This document shows positions 25,401 to 36,392 of a DNA stretch of 64,000 nt, in pieces (the first letter of the stretch is position 1; each line of letters begins with the position of its first letter). The DNA lies in contig JANVFP010000051.1 in assembly GCA_027919835.1 (NCBI GenBank), forward strand, positions 124,001 to 188,000, in the 5' to 3' direction. The position numbers and the translations under genes are program-made. The notes under the pieces are model-generated. The model did not search any database. It saw nothing but the letters and a program-made list of their open reading frames with translations, and was not told where the DNA came from. The stretch is from Lentinula raphanica (lineage: Eukaryota; Basidiomycota; Agaricomycetes; Agaricales; Omphalotaceae).

Positions 25401-25627
25401 AGAGATGCGAGCGCTACTTTTACGAAGTCTTTGTCCTCACTGGCCACTCAATGACAAGCAAAAAATTCTCCGATGTACTCGGCTCCTTCAACTCTGCCAA
25501 CATCGGCGTCAACGCTCGTCAGGCTGACTTTCGTCAGATGATGGCGTGCATGCTCATATCTGCAACCTCTACCAACTTTTTGGACACCGAAGACGAAGAT
25601 CCCAACGTCATCGCCGCTCCAGCTGAT
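22428..25627 (+). pseudogene. Telomere-linked-type RecQ helicase, N-terminal part
   Basis: Exons 22428..22713, 22765..23070, 23120..24494, 24546..25027 and 25074..25627 stay in one frame across four 46-51 nt introns. The start codon is uncertain. The region encodes several C2H2-like fingers: C-x4-C-x11-H-x4-H (CKRPDCPLPF...HEKNYH), C-x2-C-x11-H-x4-H (CTECC...HQYRQH) and C-x4-C-x13-H-x4-H (CSIPRC...HWPRFH). A long domain of the kind found N-terminal to the helicase in basidiomycete telomere-linked helicases follows. The frame breaks at 25628, where the KDZ transposon begins, and resumes at 36393. By family, the intact protein would be a nuclear DNA helicase encoded next to telomeres. Confidence 0.8.
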
Positions 25628-25915
25628 GCAGTAAAGAATCTTTAAAGCAGACTGTGAAGTTCACGGTAGTGTATTGTATTAATCCCCGTGAACTTCACAG
25701 TCTGCTGGAAAGTTCACCGGGCTATTCCAGCAGCCCGGTGAAACCCCTGTAAGCGCCCTGGAAGCCCCGGGCGCCTACCTTACTATACCGGAATATTATA
25801 TAATCATTCCCGTAGCCTCTTGTAAGCGCCCCAGCAGCCCAGGGCGTCTATTACTTTATCCGGCTATACTCGGCATAGGTTCCCAGTAATCTTCGGCATG
25901 TTATGAAAGTCGGCA
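25628..25915 (+). repeat. KDZ left terminal inverted repeat, 288 bp
   Basis: It begins gcagtaaagaatctttaaag and pairs base for base with the complement of 36105..36392. Differences seen are cccagtaat/cccaataat and aatcccc/aattccc. The repeat is built of successive hairpins, the outermost being gcagactgtgaagttcacgg with its complement 34 bases further in. It ends with three cggcat motifs. Confidence 0.95.
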
Positions 25916-25978
25916 TGGTGTATAAACGGCACAGGCTCACAAATTCGGCATATTACAGAATGTGTACCAAATGTTCGT

Positions 25979-28900
25979 TCAGTAATCTATGTTGGGTCCG
26001 TATTTACCTGATAATGCAAGCTCTTCTAAGTCCAAATCATCGTAGTCGAGCTCTTGATCCTCCTCCTGGGTACCGCCCTCTGCTCCAACATCCTCTACAC
26101 CTATCGAACTGTCTCCCAGTAGGCCTTCCTCAACTTCGCCCAATTCAACTACCTCTATGATCTGTTCATCTTCTTCGTTGTCTTCGTCGTCCTCGCTTTC
26201 CTCTTGTTCAACTGGCATGGAAACCGGATAGTTATCGTCGTTATCGTCGTTGTCATCGAAATATTCCGGGACGAAGAGTTCTCCCACCGGTAATAAACCT
26301 CGTCGGTTGGGCTGATAGGCGAAAGAACCGTCAGTGTTCCGTGCCCAGAGCCTTTCGAAGCTTGACTTGAGGGATCGCCACACATTAGCTTGTTGAAAAG
26401 CATAAGCAGACACCCCCGCTGCATGGTCAGCCTCGAAATCTTGTACCTCTGCCTTCGCTTCCCACCATGCTGCCTTCCATTCGAAATATACAAGTGTCCG
26501 GCGCATTTCCTCTTCGAGAATCAAGACCTCCTCTCTCCATCTTTGAACCCGGGCATAAGCTTTACACCACTCGACCTTGAGACCTGTGCAAAGAGCTAAG
26601 TGAAACATCATTGACCGAGAATGTAGAAGGCTTACCTGAGTACAGAAGCTCACTCGTAGCAAGGTTCTGACTCCCTGAACCCATCCATATCCAAGACATT
26701 GTTCGAAAACCTTCACCCGGTGCACCAGTAGGGGGTGTGGTTTCTGGGATATCCACTTCTGTCTCCCCTACCACATCCTCGCTGGTCGTGGCGGGCCGTG
26801 GTATATTTCTATTCTTCACATCGTGCATTGTCCGAATATCTTCTTGGCGGAGTTTCTGCCATCCCACCTTTGTTACGTCATTCTCAACCAACTCTAACTT
26901 CGCCGCCCACGCCCTCTGGTACCGAAGAGTGGATAGTTTGATTTTACGGTCGTATCGGTCCATTCGAGAACGAGTTCGAGTGGTAGCGCCTTGATGTCGA
27001 GCATTAGATTTTTTGTAAGTGTGAAGGCGGGATTTGATGAGAAGATCATTGCGAAGTTGGTCAAGGGAATCTTGACATTGCCCATCTCGAAGTCGGCCCT
27101 CTATAAGTCTAAGGCGAGAGCATGAAGATAATTTTGGGAGGTCGGAAGGGAATAAGAGGGGAACACTCTCGGGATGAGGAGGTGAAGAGTCGATAGTGGT
27201 GGGATGAGTAGAAAGGACTTGCAGAGCTAAAGGGCAGACTACCGCTTGGAGTTTACGGAGTCGAGTGATTTTTCGTTGAAGTCGGTTCCTGCTCTCAGTT
27301 ATTTGAGCAATTTGCTGAGATGTCGGATCACGGAATAGAGCAACTTCAACGCTCAGTTGTCTTCTATGGTAACAGTTAGTCAGGGCTATTTGAGAGAGTT
27401 CAAAAGCACTTACTGATGCTCCTCTGCTTCTAGCATTTGCATAAGATATTCCGCGTCAGTGACTGACTGAGATGTCGGTCCCTCATCCTCTTGTGTTCCT
27501 TCCAATACGCGTTGGGTATGAAGTAAAGCTTCAGCAGCATCTTCAGCGGCAATCTGTGCGCGAATCTCCTGAAGGCCCAGGCCTACAAAAGATGACAGAT
27601 GAGAGGTGAAGAAAGGTGGGAATCAAAGTACACTTACCCGAGTTGGGGATTTCGAATGGATTTGGGAGAGTTGGATCCTCTTGGTACCTGTCTACTTCCT
27701 TTTGCCAGGCTGGCACATGCTCTGCTTGTTCTACGGTGAAGAGCGCGAACGATTCTTCTTGACTGACTAACTCCTTGCTGGCAGAGATGAGACGCTTCCG
27801 GAACAATGGACCTTTGTCTGAAGTCAGTAGACACATTCGAAGAACATGGAAAATTACACACCAAAACGGACGATTTTTTCCCAATTCCAATGAGACCAGT
27901 GATCCTCAAGCGTTTCTGCATGAGACCCAGGTCCCATCTCCTTGGTGCTCGTGGATACTGGACCCATGTTGGCCCATGTTCTCTCGATACCCTCTGCATC
28001 TGTACGTCCTACTCCCTTGGTAAAATTCAAGGAGAAGTTGACCTGACAGTCCTGCTTGTGGCCGTAGATATGAAGCTTGGGGATAACGAACTTGACATAA
28101 GCGTTGACCAGGTGAATTCGGACTTCTGGTGGGAGGCTCTTGAGCCGTTCGATGCACTTCTTACTCCATTGACAGACGATATCATAGGAAATAAGAAGTC
28201 GCAGCCGTGGATCGACGTGTTGAAGAAAAGAACCCAAGCCGTAGTCAATATTAGCATATCTATTCAACGTGGTTAGACGAGAAGAAGACAAATTGATATA
28301 ACCTCACCTTTCGCCCTTCTGCAAAGGGACGGCGGCATTCTTTCCAATGATTTCATGCCTCGCACAACAACACATTCCCACCCCAGTGATAGCGTAGCCT
28401 CTTGAATGTCTTGTATTCGCGTAATCTAATGCAGCAAGGCCGGTACAAGTGCACATCTGGGAAGTATCATCCTGGTCAGTCGCTCACTAGCTAAAGAACC
28501 ACGGGAGGATCAACGTACCTCATCCTGGTCAGTGACGGTCAGAAGATAACGGCGAAAGGGCTCTGGTTCCACCAAGTACGCTTTCCCCGGTTGTAGATAA
28601 GGGTCCTTTTCGGTAGATGATACAAGCTTCCTTTTGAGCCGAAAGCAGGCGTCAATGGCAATGAAAAGTGTATAAATGAAGCTGAACCGAAGTCAGGAAA
28701 GAGTGGGAATACATGATACCTCCACATACCTGAGCGGATTGGATGAATCACTCCAGTTAGAGGGAAGGTTGATGTCTGGATGAGGGCAAGCAGGACAGCC
28801 AACAGCTAGTTCTCCTCGGGCAGTCTGTTCGATGTTTCGAACTCCATCGTTTCCGCGACCAGCGTGTATGAGCATCTTCAAATGGCGCCATTGTCGCATC

Positions 28901-30021
28901 ATCCGTAAAAAGTCCTTGTAGCGGTCCTGGAATCCGAATGAGCATTAGGCGTTCGATAGGCGTTCGATGATTCAATAGATAACATACCTTAGTCTCAATT
29001 TGACCAGTGTTGTTTGTCAACTTTACCAAAGCGGAGTGAAAGTCATACGTGGTACATTTGCCTTCGAGGGTCATTTTGTGAAAGGTATTCAAGACAGAGA
29101 AGGTAGCACAGGTCTTCGGCCGTTCCAGCGTGGCAGGATACCACTCATTCCGAATGAGCTGTTTCCAATGACCGACTCCAACATTTTGGAAGCAGCAACA
29201 GAAAGCAACTCGAACGTGCTGAATACCGGAGGTATGAATGACGGTGAGCTTGGTGAATTTTGGGATGGCACAGCGAGATTGATCATCATGACCCAGCTGA
29301 ACCCAAAGGCCGAGATGGAAAAGAGAAGTCCTTCTGAAGAATTGGCCACTCCATTCCTACAATGATATGGTGCACGCATCAGAAAATTATCGCGTTAGCA
29401 AACGATCGCGTCACATACCTCAATGAAGTGCAGAGGATTGTCAAGATGCCTCTTCACGCAACATACACGGCACATCAACTTCTTTGAAAAACATTCTCTA
29501 CACCGGAAAAGAGCAGGTGCCTCTCGGGAACAGGAACACTTGTCGTCTATGAAAGACCCCGGTCCCTTTGTTCGCATCATTTCTGCCAACACCTGGTCTC
29601 GTTGCTGAGCCCAAACTCGCATAGGTGAGTCCTGTAATCAATTAGCATTGGTGATGCTGGACTATGGAAGAATACTCACCGACACCGCATACCGCTTCTT
29701 TCCAATCATTTTCTTGACACGCGTTATTTTTTTGACAATGTGCTGACGAGTTACCGTGAAAGTGACGGAAAAGTCGTGTGTCGAAGAAGTATTGTTGTCG
29801 TTATCGTCAGTGGTAGTTGTTATTGTTGGTTGAGGGATGGGTTCCAGTGATGGTCCAGCGACTGGGTGAGAGATTATGCGCCGACCGTCTTTGGAAAGAG
29901 TCTCGACATTAATTGTAGTATTTACATCGCGTTTGTGTGACGAAAATCCGAAATTGGCAAGGGGTTGAAGAGATGGAATGGTTTTTTGCCGTTTCCTCTT
30001 CTTCGAACGTGTTTCTGACAT
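25979..30021 (-). CDS. KDZ transposase with CxC2-type cysteine cluster
   Basis: A multi-exon gene starting at ATG 30021 (MSETRSKKRKRQK). A basic Ser/Thr-rich N-terminus is followed by a cysteine cluster (CSCSREA, CRECF, MCRVCCVKRH) matching the CxC2 module of KDZ transposases. The catalytic core is split over exons: LDYANTRHSRGYAITGVG with CCCARHE, then SYDIVCQWSKK, the block KLHIYGHKQDCQVNFSL, and DAEGIERTWANMGP, followed by HWSHWNWEKI. The D and E residues in the SYDIVCQW and DAEGIERTW blocks are presumed metal ligands. The C-terminus (to 25979) is coiled-coil-like and strongly acidic. Exon borders were confirmed by frame from 30021 to about 28900; the 26.7-27.9 kb part has several further introns not fully resolved. 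Function: cut-and-paste transposition of this element. Confidence 0.9.
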
Positions 30022-30147
30022 AACGGAAAGAGATTGCGGGCAAACGAGAGGGATCAGGATTATGTACAAACAGCTAGATTGAATTGGCGCTAGGCGCTAC
30101 ATGGGTGCTGGGCGCTACATGAGCGCTACAAATATTGAGTTCGAAAT

Positions 30148-31098
30148 CTACATAGTGTCTTCAGCAAAATTGAGTGCAGTTTCCATTGATTCAGCAGCGG
30201 TGAATGCTGCAGATACACCTTTCCTAATCAGACTTTCATATGCAATAATAGCTGCTTCCCTAAGATGAGAAAGAATCAACCAAATCAGACGAACTTGAAC
30301 GATCTTGAATCATCACCCCTATCTTACTTTTCAGAGTAGATCGTGTAGCTTCCCTTTTGGCGTACCACAAAGCAACGATAACCGGTGGATACCGCGGTCG
30401 ATGGACTCGCATCGGAGAGCGTAATAGCGGAGGGCGTGCAAGCGGAGATCGAGTCTTCGTATGAATATTCCACCTTAGGAATGAAGGGTGACTTCCCTTT
30501 GGTTGGGCTGGGACGGACGTTCGACTTGCTGGGTTTCGAAGATGTACTGACTTTATCTGCCTTGTGAGGGCTTTCGGATCGAGCCCTCATCTTGAGCCCT
30601 CGACCACGAGCTATCTCGAGCTCTCGATCTGTCATGAAAGCCTCCTCGTTGACCTCGGAGTCGGGAAATTTCTTCTTCTCAACGGTCGGCTGGGTGGAAA
30701 GCTTATCGTAGGCGAGAGCAGGGGCAGTAACATCGGAAGCGGTATGGATGTGCGTTCCTACGCAGAAGATACGCCAAGTTTCCAATGCATCCGCATAAAC
30801 ATCGAAGCCTTGAGGCTCTGGCAGATTATCGTCTGATGCCTGGGCATAGGCAGCTTTCCTGAGCGAGATTCAAATGAGGATATGTGAGAGTAAGATATTT
30901 GAGCTGTGATACATACTTGTTGGCATAGATTCCTGGGCTCTTGCCTCCGAGAACGACATAGTATTGAAACTGCTGACGGCCTTTGATACTGGTCATGAAA
31001 TATGTGGGCTTACATGCCGTCTTGGATTGAGTGAAGTAGCTCAACATCCTAGAGATGGTGGTCGATGAAGAAGGATCAAGTGCACGTTGTAACCGCAT
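30148..31098 (-). CDS. Protein with two RNase H1 N-terminal-like modules, 274 aa
   Basis: Exons 30917..31098, 30328..30858 and 30148..30259 give 275 codons with GT-AG introns. Residues about 44-65 (QYYVVLGGKSPGIYANK) match the opening strand-turn of the RNase H1 N-terminal / hybrid-binding fold (YYVV..G..PGIY). The following GFDVYADALETW fits its second half. A second, weaker copy appears at the C-terminus (YRCFVVRQKGSYTIYSEK with EAAIIAYESL). A Ser/Lys/Pro-rich linker lies between. No RNase H catalytic domain follows, so this is a binding module without the nuclease. It lies inside the KDZ element, head-to-tail with the transposase and TET/JBP genes. A role in RNA-DNA hybrid or nucleic-acid binding during transposition is inference. 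Confidence 0.7.
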
Positions 31099-31316
31099 GT
31101 TGAGACGATGGTGTTATCGATAAATCAGAACCGTGCGTTATCGATGTTCATCAGAAGACCGTGCATTATCGATTCATCAGTCGAGAGTTCATCATTTATT
31201 GATTATCATGAATACGTCACTGACGACCTTACTCACAAGTTGCATAGGAGTAGTAAAATTCAATATTTAGATTGAAGCTTGAGACCAGATACAAAATGTG
31301 TAAAATACTGCAAAAA

Positions 31317-32992
31317 TTACTGAGTCTCGTACTTTGCTTGAAGATCAGACCAAGTCCAGAACATATTTATAGCGTTATTCCATCGCGTCTTCTCATCCTT
31401 TTCATGCTGTGCTTTCTCCTCAGCCGTGGCCGTCTTCGAAAACTCAGCGTTCGACCTGAAAGAATTATATACCCACCGAAATAAACCTTCGGAAGCATAT
31501 TGAACGACGCTGTATCGAGTTTCCCCTTCGTTAATGGGAACGTTTGAATGTGTTAGAATGGCAGAAGGAAGAAGTATCGTTGAACCGGGAGGGAACCGGA
31601 TGACCAGACCGATATCCCATAAAACAAGATGACCGCCTGTATCTGGGTCGAAGTCACCGAGAGCGGTAACAGCGCACCATCCCCAAGCGAGGTTATGGAA
31701 GTCTTTATGAGGCCATGTCGCGGTTTGAGGTCCGAGATTGAAAGAGACAGCGGGGAAGACGGTCTTCGGGAACCACCGAACGAGGGAGGAGTTAGATGCG
31801 AATAGACGATCCAAATTCGACCGGTAGAATTCATATGTACGGGGTGCGTAGGAAAGGAATAGTGCTGTGAGAACATCAATCGTACTGACAACATACTAAG
31901 TATAACAGCCTACTTACTTGCGGTAAAACCCTGAAGACGTTGTAAGGCAGATGATTCTGCAATCTTGGTCAGAATTCTCTGGTTGCCTTTGCCATTGAAT
32001 CGCAGAGTGCCAGGTTTCTAGAGGAACGATAAACCGTCAATGAGATGGATGGGTGCGAGGGGAAAACATTCTTACCTGACTCCCTCCTCCGAACGATGTA
32101 CCCATGGCAACGGATGGATATTGGCCTCGCATGGAAGATTTTTGCTTGGAAGTGAAGGTCATCTTGTCGCGAGCATCTTGGAGCAGAGTCTTGAGGTTCG
32201 TCATGGTCGCCGTCCAAGTCCGGTCCCTCCTCTCACCCTTCTTATCCTTAGGTTTCCCTCCTAGTATCACGATAATTCGCCCGATCGTATCGACGACACC
32301 GTGAGTATCTCTGGGAAAACGAATGAATGAAGTGAGTTTGAATTGAAATCTATATACACTCACTCTCCATTCCAATCCACCAATTCCATTTGATATTCTT
32401 CACCCAGTAAATCGGTCAATTCGGGGCAGAACGCTTCTAGCTTGGATTTGAGTCCTGCCCATCCCTTCTTCGTGTGAGGTAGAGATTCAGCAGAGAAGTT
32501 GTTGGGAGTGAAGATAGGCTGTATACCCCGCGCACGCTTCTTCGTGATATCCCGAAGTCGAGAGTCAAGATGGAGTTGTGATAATTGCTCCTTCTTGCGT
32601 TTTTTCCGGTGATTGCGCTGAGTTTTGAGCCAGCGTCGACGTTTCAGGCCAGAAAGCCCGTCTGGCGGTGTGAACTCCTCCGACTCCGTAGGGTCTGTGA
32701 GAGCTTCGTCGAGTGGAGCGCGAAACCGAGAGCTGAACGAACGTAGAGAGGAGGGAATGCAGTCAACGAAGGAAAACGTAGAACGGGAGGGAGTTTCTTC
32801 ATCCTCAATCTCACTGTCCGGTTCTTCTACCTCGCTATCCGTCAACTCTGAAAGTGCGGAGAGTACTGACTGCACCTCGGCATCGTCTTCGACCGGAGGC
32901 TCCACAGAATTCTGTTGGTCTAAAAAGAGCTGGTCCAGAACTGCCGCGACGTCGAAGTCTTGAGGACCCTGGATAGGTGAGCCTGGCCGCAT
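31317..32992 (-). CDS. TET/JBP-family 2-oxoglutarate/Fe(II) dioxygenase, 503 aa
   Basis: Exons 32364..32992, 32076..32310, 31918..32017 and 31317..31864 give 504 codons. The N-terminal ~200 residues are acidic then basic and probably disordered. The oxygenase domain begins near residue 290 (TLRFNGKGNQRIL). Iron ligands are visible as H374-K-D376 in TWPHKDFHN and H427 in LTHSN. R438 in ETRYSVVQY fits the 2-oxoglutarate-binding arginine. GWCAVTALGDFDP and GGHLVLWD are hallmark strands of fungal TET/JBP proteins. In this family the enzymes oxidise 5-methylcytosine or thymine in DNA. All catalytic positions are intact, so it is predicted active. It is carried within the KDZ transposon and transcribed in the same direction as the transposase. 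Confidence 0.92.
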
Positions 32993-33431
32993 GATGTAAA
33001 GTCGAAAGTCGTTTCCAGAACGCGCTGTTGTAGACGAATAAGCAAACTAAACGCGCACTACACTGGGTTTTAAATAGGAGGATGAGGCTAGATTCATGCT
33101 AGCCAGGTCAAGCAGTGGCGCCCTCGAGCATGAATCTAGCTAGAGGGAAAAATGAGGGAAGAAAGGAAATGAACTCACTGGGCATGGTGAGGATACTCAA
33201 CGCTCACAGCTGCTCACAGACGGTGGTTGGAGTGAGAGAAGACAGCGAGTGGAAAGAAGCCGCGCGAGCATGTGAATCGAAGATCGATCGTCCAGATCGT
33301 TGATAGCAGCTGATTAAACTGATCATGCTTTTCGTGACATCACGCGTCAGTGAGTCGAAAAGTCATTCGTTGTGACACCACGGGTTGAGATCACGCAAAC
33401 GTCGCAGTTCTTTCACGTCTTTGACACCACC
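32993..33431. promoter_or_regulatory. Divergent promoter region with large hairpin
   Basis: These 439 bp separate the divergent starts of the TET/JBP gene (-) and the 801-aa gene (+). They contain an inverted repeat of about 15 bp (gctagattcatgctag and gagcatgaatctagc, 33087-33142) and a tttaaatagg TATA-like box near 33070. A shared promoter is inferred from the layout only. Confidence 0.45.
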
Positions 33432-35996
33432 ATGGCAGAATTCGTAACGGACACCGCTATAACCTCTTCTTCTACCGAAAACGCCCCTTCCGAACGCCCA
33501 GAAAACGAGACAACCACAGTGGATAACCCAAACGCGACTCCTGGTATTCCGCCTGCTACTCCGGCTCCTGCTACGATTTCGGTTCAAAAAACGGCGAAGG
33601 AGAAGGCGAAACGGGGTAGGAAATCAGAGTGGCCTCAGCCCGAGCTGGACGTTCTACTAGCGCATGTCGACAGCTACATAAAACTGGAAGGAAACAAACA
33701 TCAGTTTTGGAATGACTTCTTGCCTCAATGGTGGGCTCAATTCCCAGAGTACAAAGATGGGACAAAGGGAACTACCGAAGCTCAAACTATCACGGTGAGA
33801 AACATATTGAATGTTATCTGTGTGTTGATACTCATGTAGTAACAGAAACTTCGAAACTGGTTCCGAAATCGACGAACGGGATCTTCTGGAGTCGTCCGTA
33901 ATATTTTCCAGCCTGTCATCAAGATGGTCAATACCGTCTCCGCCGAACACGCCGTGAAGCACCAACCGCTAGAGAAAATCTTTCTCAAGCATCCGGTACA
34001 CGGACCTCTTGTCAAGGACGAGGCCGCGAAAACTTGGTCCGGGGGTTCAACTACAGGCGAAACTAGAGGTCGAGCATATTATAATCACGAAGTGAAGACC
34101 GCGAAGGCCATGCTTGATAAGGCAGACGATGGGGTGAAGGAAGAGATTGCGAAGGCACGAGAAGAGGATTATCAGCGTCGGAAAGCTGAGTTGAAGGAGG
34201 AACAGGAATTCAACGAAACGTCGTCGACTCCATCTAGGGATGCCTTGTTTCTGTAAGTCCTACATACCCATGTCTGTGATGATCCTAACTCAGTGAAACT
34301 CTATTAGCCGACGAGAAAAGTTTTCTTCGGTTGCGGCGCCATTTGCATCCAGCCTTTCCAAAAGCATGGATTGCAATGTGCTCATCATCGCGTACAAAGT
34401 GGAACTGGACGAGGACGGCGAACCGGGCGCATTTTATAAAACGTATGTTATTTTTACATTCGTATCTTCCATCCTTCTCATCAATGCCATAATAGTATCA
34501 GTGAGGGTACAGTTGGTGGTCAGAAAGTCGAAACTTATGACGAAGAAGGCTTTATCAAAGTATTCTCAAATCATATCTTGAAGTTTGGCCAAGCTCAGCT
34601 GGCAGAAACACAACAGTCCACTCTCTCCAAATCCCTCCCTGACTCGGCCAAACCTGTTTCCATCACACCGCTGACCAACGGTAATTCCGCTACTTCCGCT
34701 ACTTTCTCCGAAACTCCTACCTCCGCCGAAACTGCTACTTCCGCGGAAGATGCTACTTCCGCCGAAAATGCTACCTCCCCCGAAACTACTACCTCCGGCG
34801 AAGATGTTACCTCCGGCGAAGATGTTACCTCCACCCAGCCTGCAGCTTCTACCTCCTCCGAAACTACTACGTCTGCTGAACCTACCGGCTCAGCTCCGGC
34901 TTCTTCAGACAGGCTTGAGATCGAGGATTTGGAAGACGAGCTCCAAGCTGAGGTCCTGGCCCTGTCTCCCCCCTCACAGAAGTCACGAATGCGGCTCCTT
35001 CGTATTATGGGGGAATATGAGTTGCAACGTGAAGAGAATATGGCGCGTAACCGTGTCCTGTTCAAGAGTCTTGGCCTTGGACCTGAACGAGAGATTGAAC
35101 TGGGGTTCAAACCCAAAGTGAAGAGGAAGAGGGCCTCTCCCGCTGTTAAGCCCAAACCTCCTCCTTCTACGCGTCAACTTCGGAGCTCCAAACAAACACT
35201 TTCCGGACAGTCCCCCGATCCTTCCGCGACTGATTCCACGCCTACTCCTGATTCCACGCCTACTCCTGATTCCACGCCTACTCCTGCTTCCACGCCTACT
35301 CGTGATCCCACGCCCACAAATGATTCCGCGGCTACTCCTGATCTCACGCCCACGAATGATTCCGCGGCCACGACTGGTCCGACCCCCACAACTGCACCCT
35401 CTGTAACAGCGTCTCAAGCCTCTCCAGAGGCTACAGAGATTCCAGCTGATATGTCATGGCTTTCCGTCGCTCAAGAGACCCTTCTGGACAAGCTTGACAA
35501 TCAGGCATTTCGATTGGTGGTTGGAACGTTCGTCCGACTGGAGGTTTTATATGGCTCAGACGCGGATCCTGTCAATCTAAGCTGGGTCGGAAGACCGGGT
35601 GATGTCAAACTGTGGATCAAGAATTACAGGAAACCCTCTTACCGACCTTCCCTCATCTCTTCTTCGGATTCCTTCAGCAAACAACTCATAGCCTGGTGGA
35701 GTCGGCTGGTGGGGGACTTGAGAGCGCCTGGAATCAACGGTCTTTACTCTGTGCTCATCTGCCTCCGTTGGTGGATCCTGGAGGAAGCGACAGAAGGAAT
35801 CTCAACCCCTGCGCTTGAAAATTTTATCTCCGAAGTTCACCAAAGGATGCTCGATCTCATTCGGAATGAAGAGGACAACAAGGATGACAGGGCTAGCAGA
35901 ACGCTCAAACGATCCCGGGAGGAGGAGGAACCTAGTGGAAGGGAGGAGGAGGACGGTGCTGAGTCTCCTAGACCCTCCAAGATTCGAAAGGTTTGA
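33432..35996 (+). CDS. Unrecognised 801-aa KDZ-borne protein with Ser/Thr/Pro repeats
   Basis: Four exons (33432..33794, 33846..34252, 34308..34442, 34496..35996) give 802 codons. Residues about 60-140 look globular and end with KLRNWFRNRR, which resembles the WFxNxR signature of a homeodomain recognition helix; the preceding sequence does not clearly fit a homeodomain. A basic helical segment follows. Residues about 310-400 are a repeat of (T)TSAE(T/D/N)A-type pentads. A second low-complexity block repeats DSTPTP and variants. The C-terminal ~200 residues contain a globular part (LDKLDNQAFRLVVGTFVRLE) and a basic tail. Being inside the transposon and divergent from TET/JBP, it is probably an element-encoded accessory protein; DNA binding is a guess from the WFxNxR motif. 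Confidence 0.75.
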
Positions 35997-36010
35997 GTAC
36001 TGTTTCATAG

Positions 36011-36100
36011 CGTGTCGTATTGCATCGTATCGTATCGCATCGTGTCGTATCGTATCGTATCGTATCGTATCGTACCGTATCGTACCGTATCGTATTGTAT
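36011..36100 (+). repeat. cgtat microsatellite
   Basis: About 90 bp of imperfect cgtat/cgtac/cgcat pentamers directly after the 801-aa gene and just inside the right terminal inverted repeat. Confidence 0.9.
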
Positions 36101-36104
36101 ATAT

Positions 36105-36392
36105 TGCCGACTTTCATAACATGCCGAAGATTATTGGGAACCTATGCCGAGTATAGCCGGATAAAGTAATAGACGCCCTGGGCTGCTGGGGCGCTTACAA
36201 GAGGCTACGGGAATGATTATATAATATTCCGGTATAGTAAGGTAGGCGCCCGGGGCTTCCAGGGCGCTTACAAGGGTTTCACCGGGCTGCTGGAATAGCC
36301 CGGTGAACTTTCCAGCAGACTGTGAAGTTCACGGGAATTAATACAATACACTACCGTGAACTTCACAGTCTGCTTTAAAGATTCTTTACTGC
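36105..36392 (-). repeat. KDZ right terminal inverted repeat, 288 bp
   Basis: Complement of the left repeat at 25628..25915, with the same nested hairpins and three copies of the complement of cggcat at its inner end. Its outer end (ctttactgc) borders the resumed helicase coding sequence. Confidence 0.95.

Larger units (their letters stand above)
25628..36392 (-). mobile_element. KDZ DNA transposon, 10,765 bp, with TET/JBP cargo
   Basis: The element is bounded by 288-bp terminal inverted repeats and interrupts the helicase coding frame. It encodes a multi-exon KDZ transposase, a protein with RNase H1 N-terminal-like modules and a TET/JBP dioxygenase on the minus strand, plus an 801-aa unknown protein on the plus strand. 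The association of KDZ transposons with TET/JBP genes is established for basidiomycetes. The terminal repeats differ at only about two positions, so insertion was recent. I could not identify a target-site duplication: the flanks read gctgat and tacaggtgg. Confidence 0.9.

Noticed and set aside
34595..35417. Long antisense open frames opposite the 801-aa gene
   Set aside because: They are mirror frames of the Ser/Thr/Pro-coding repeats, with low-complexity Val/Gly/Arg translations and no splice-supported extension.
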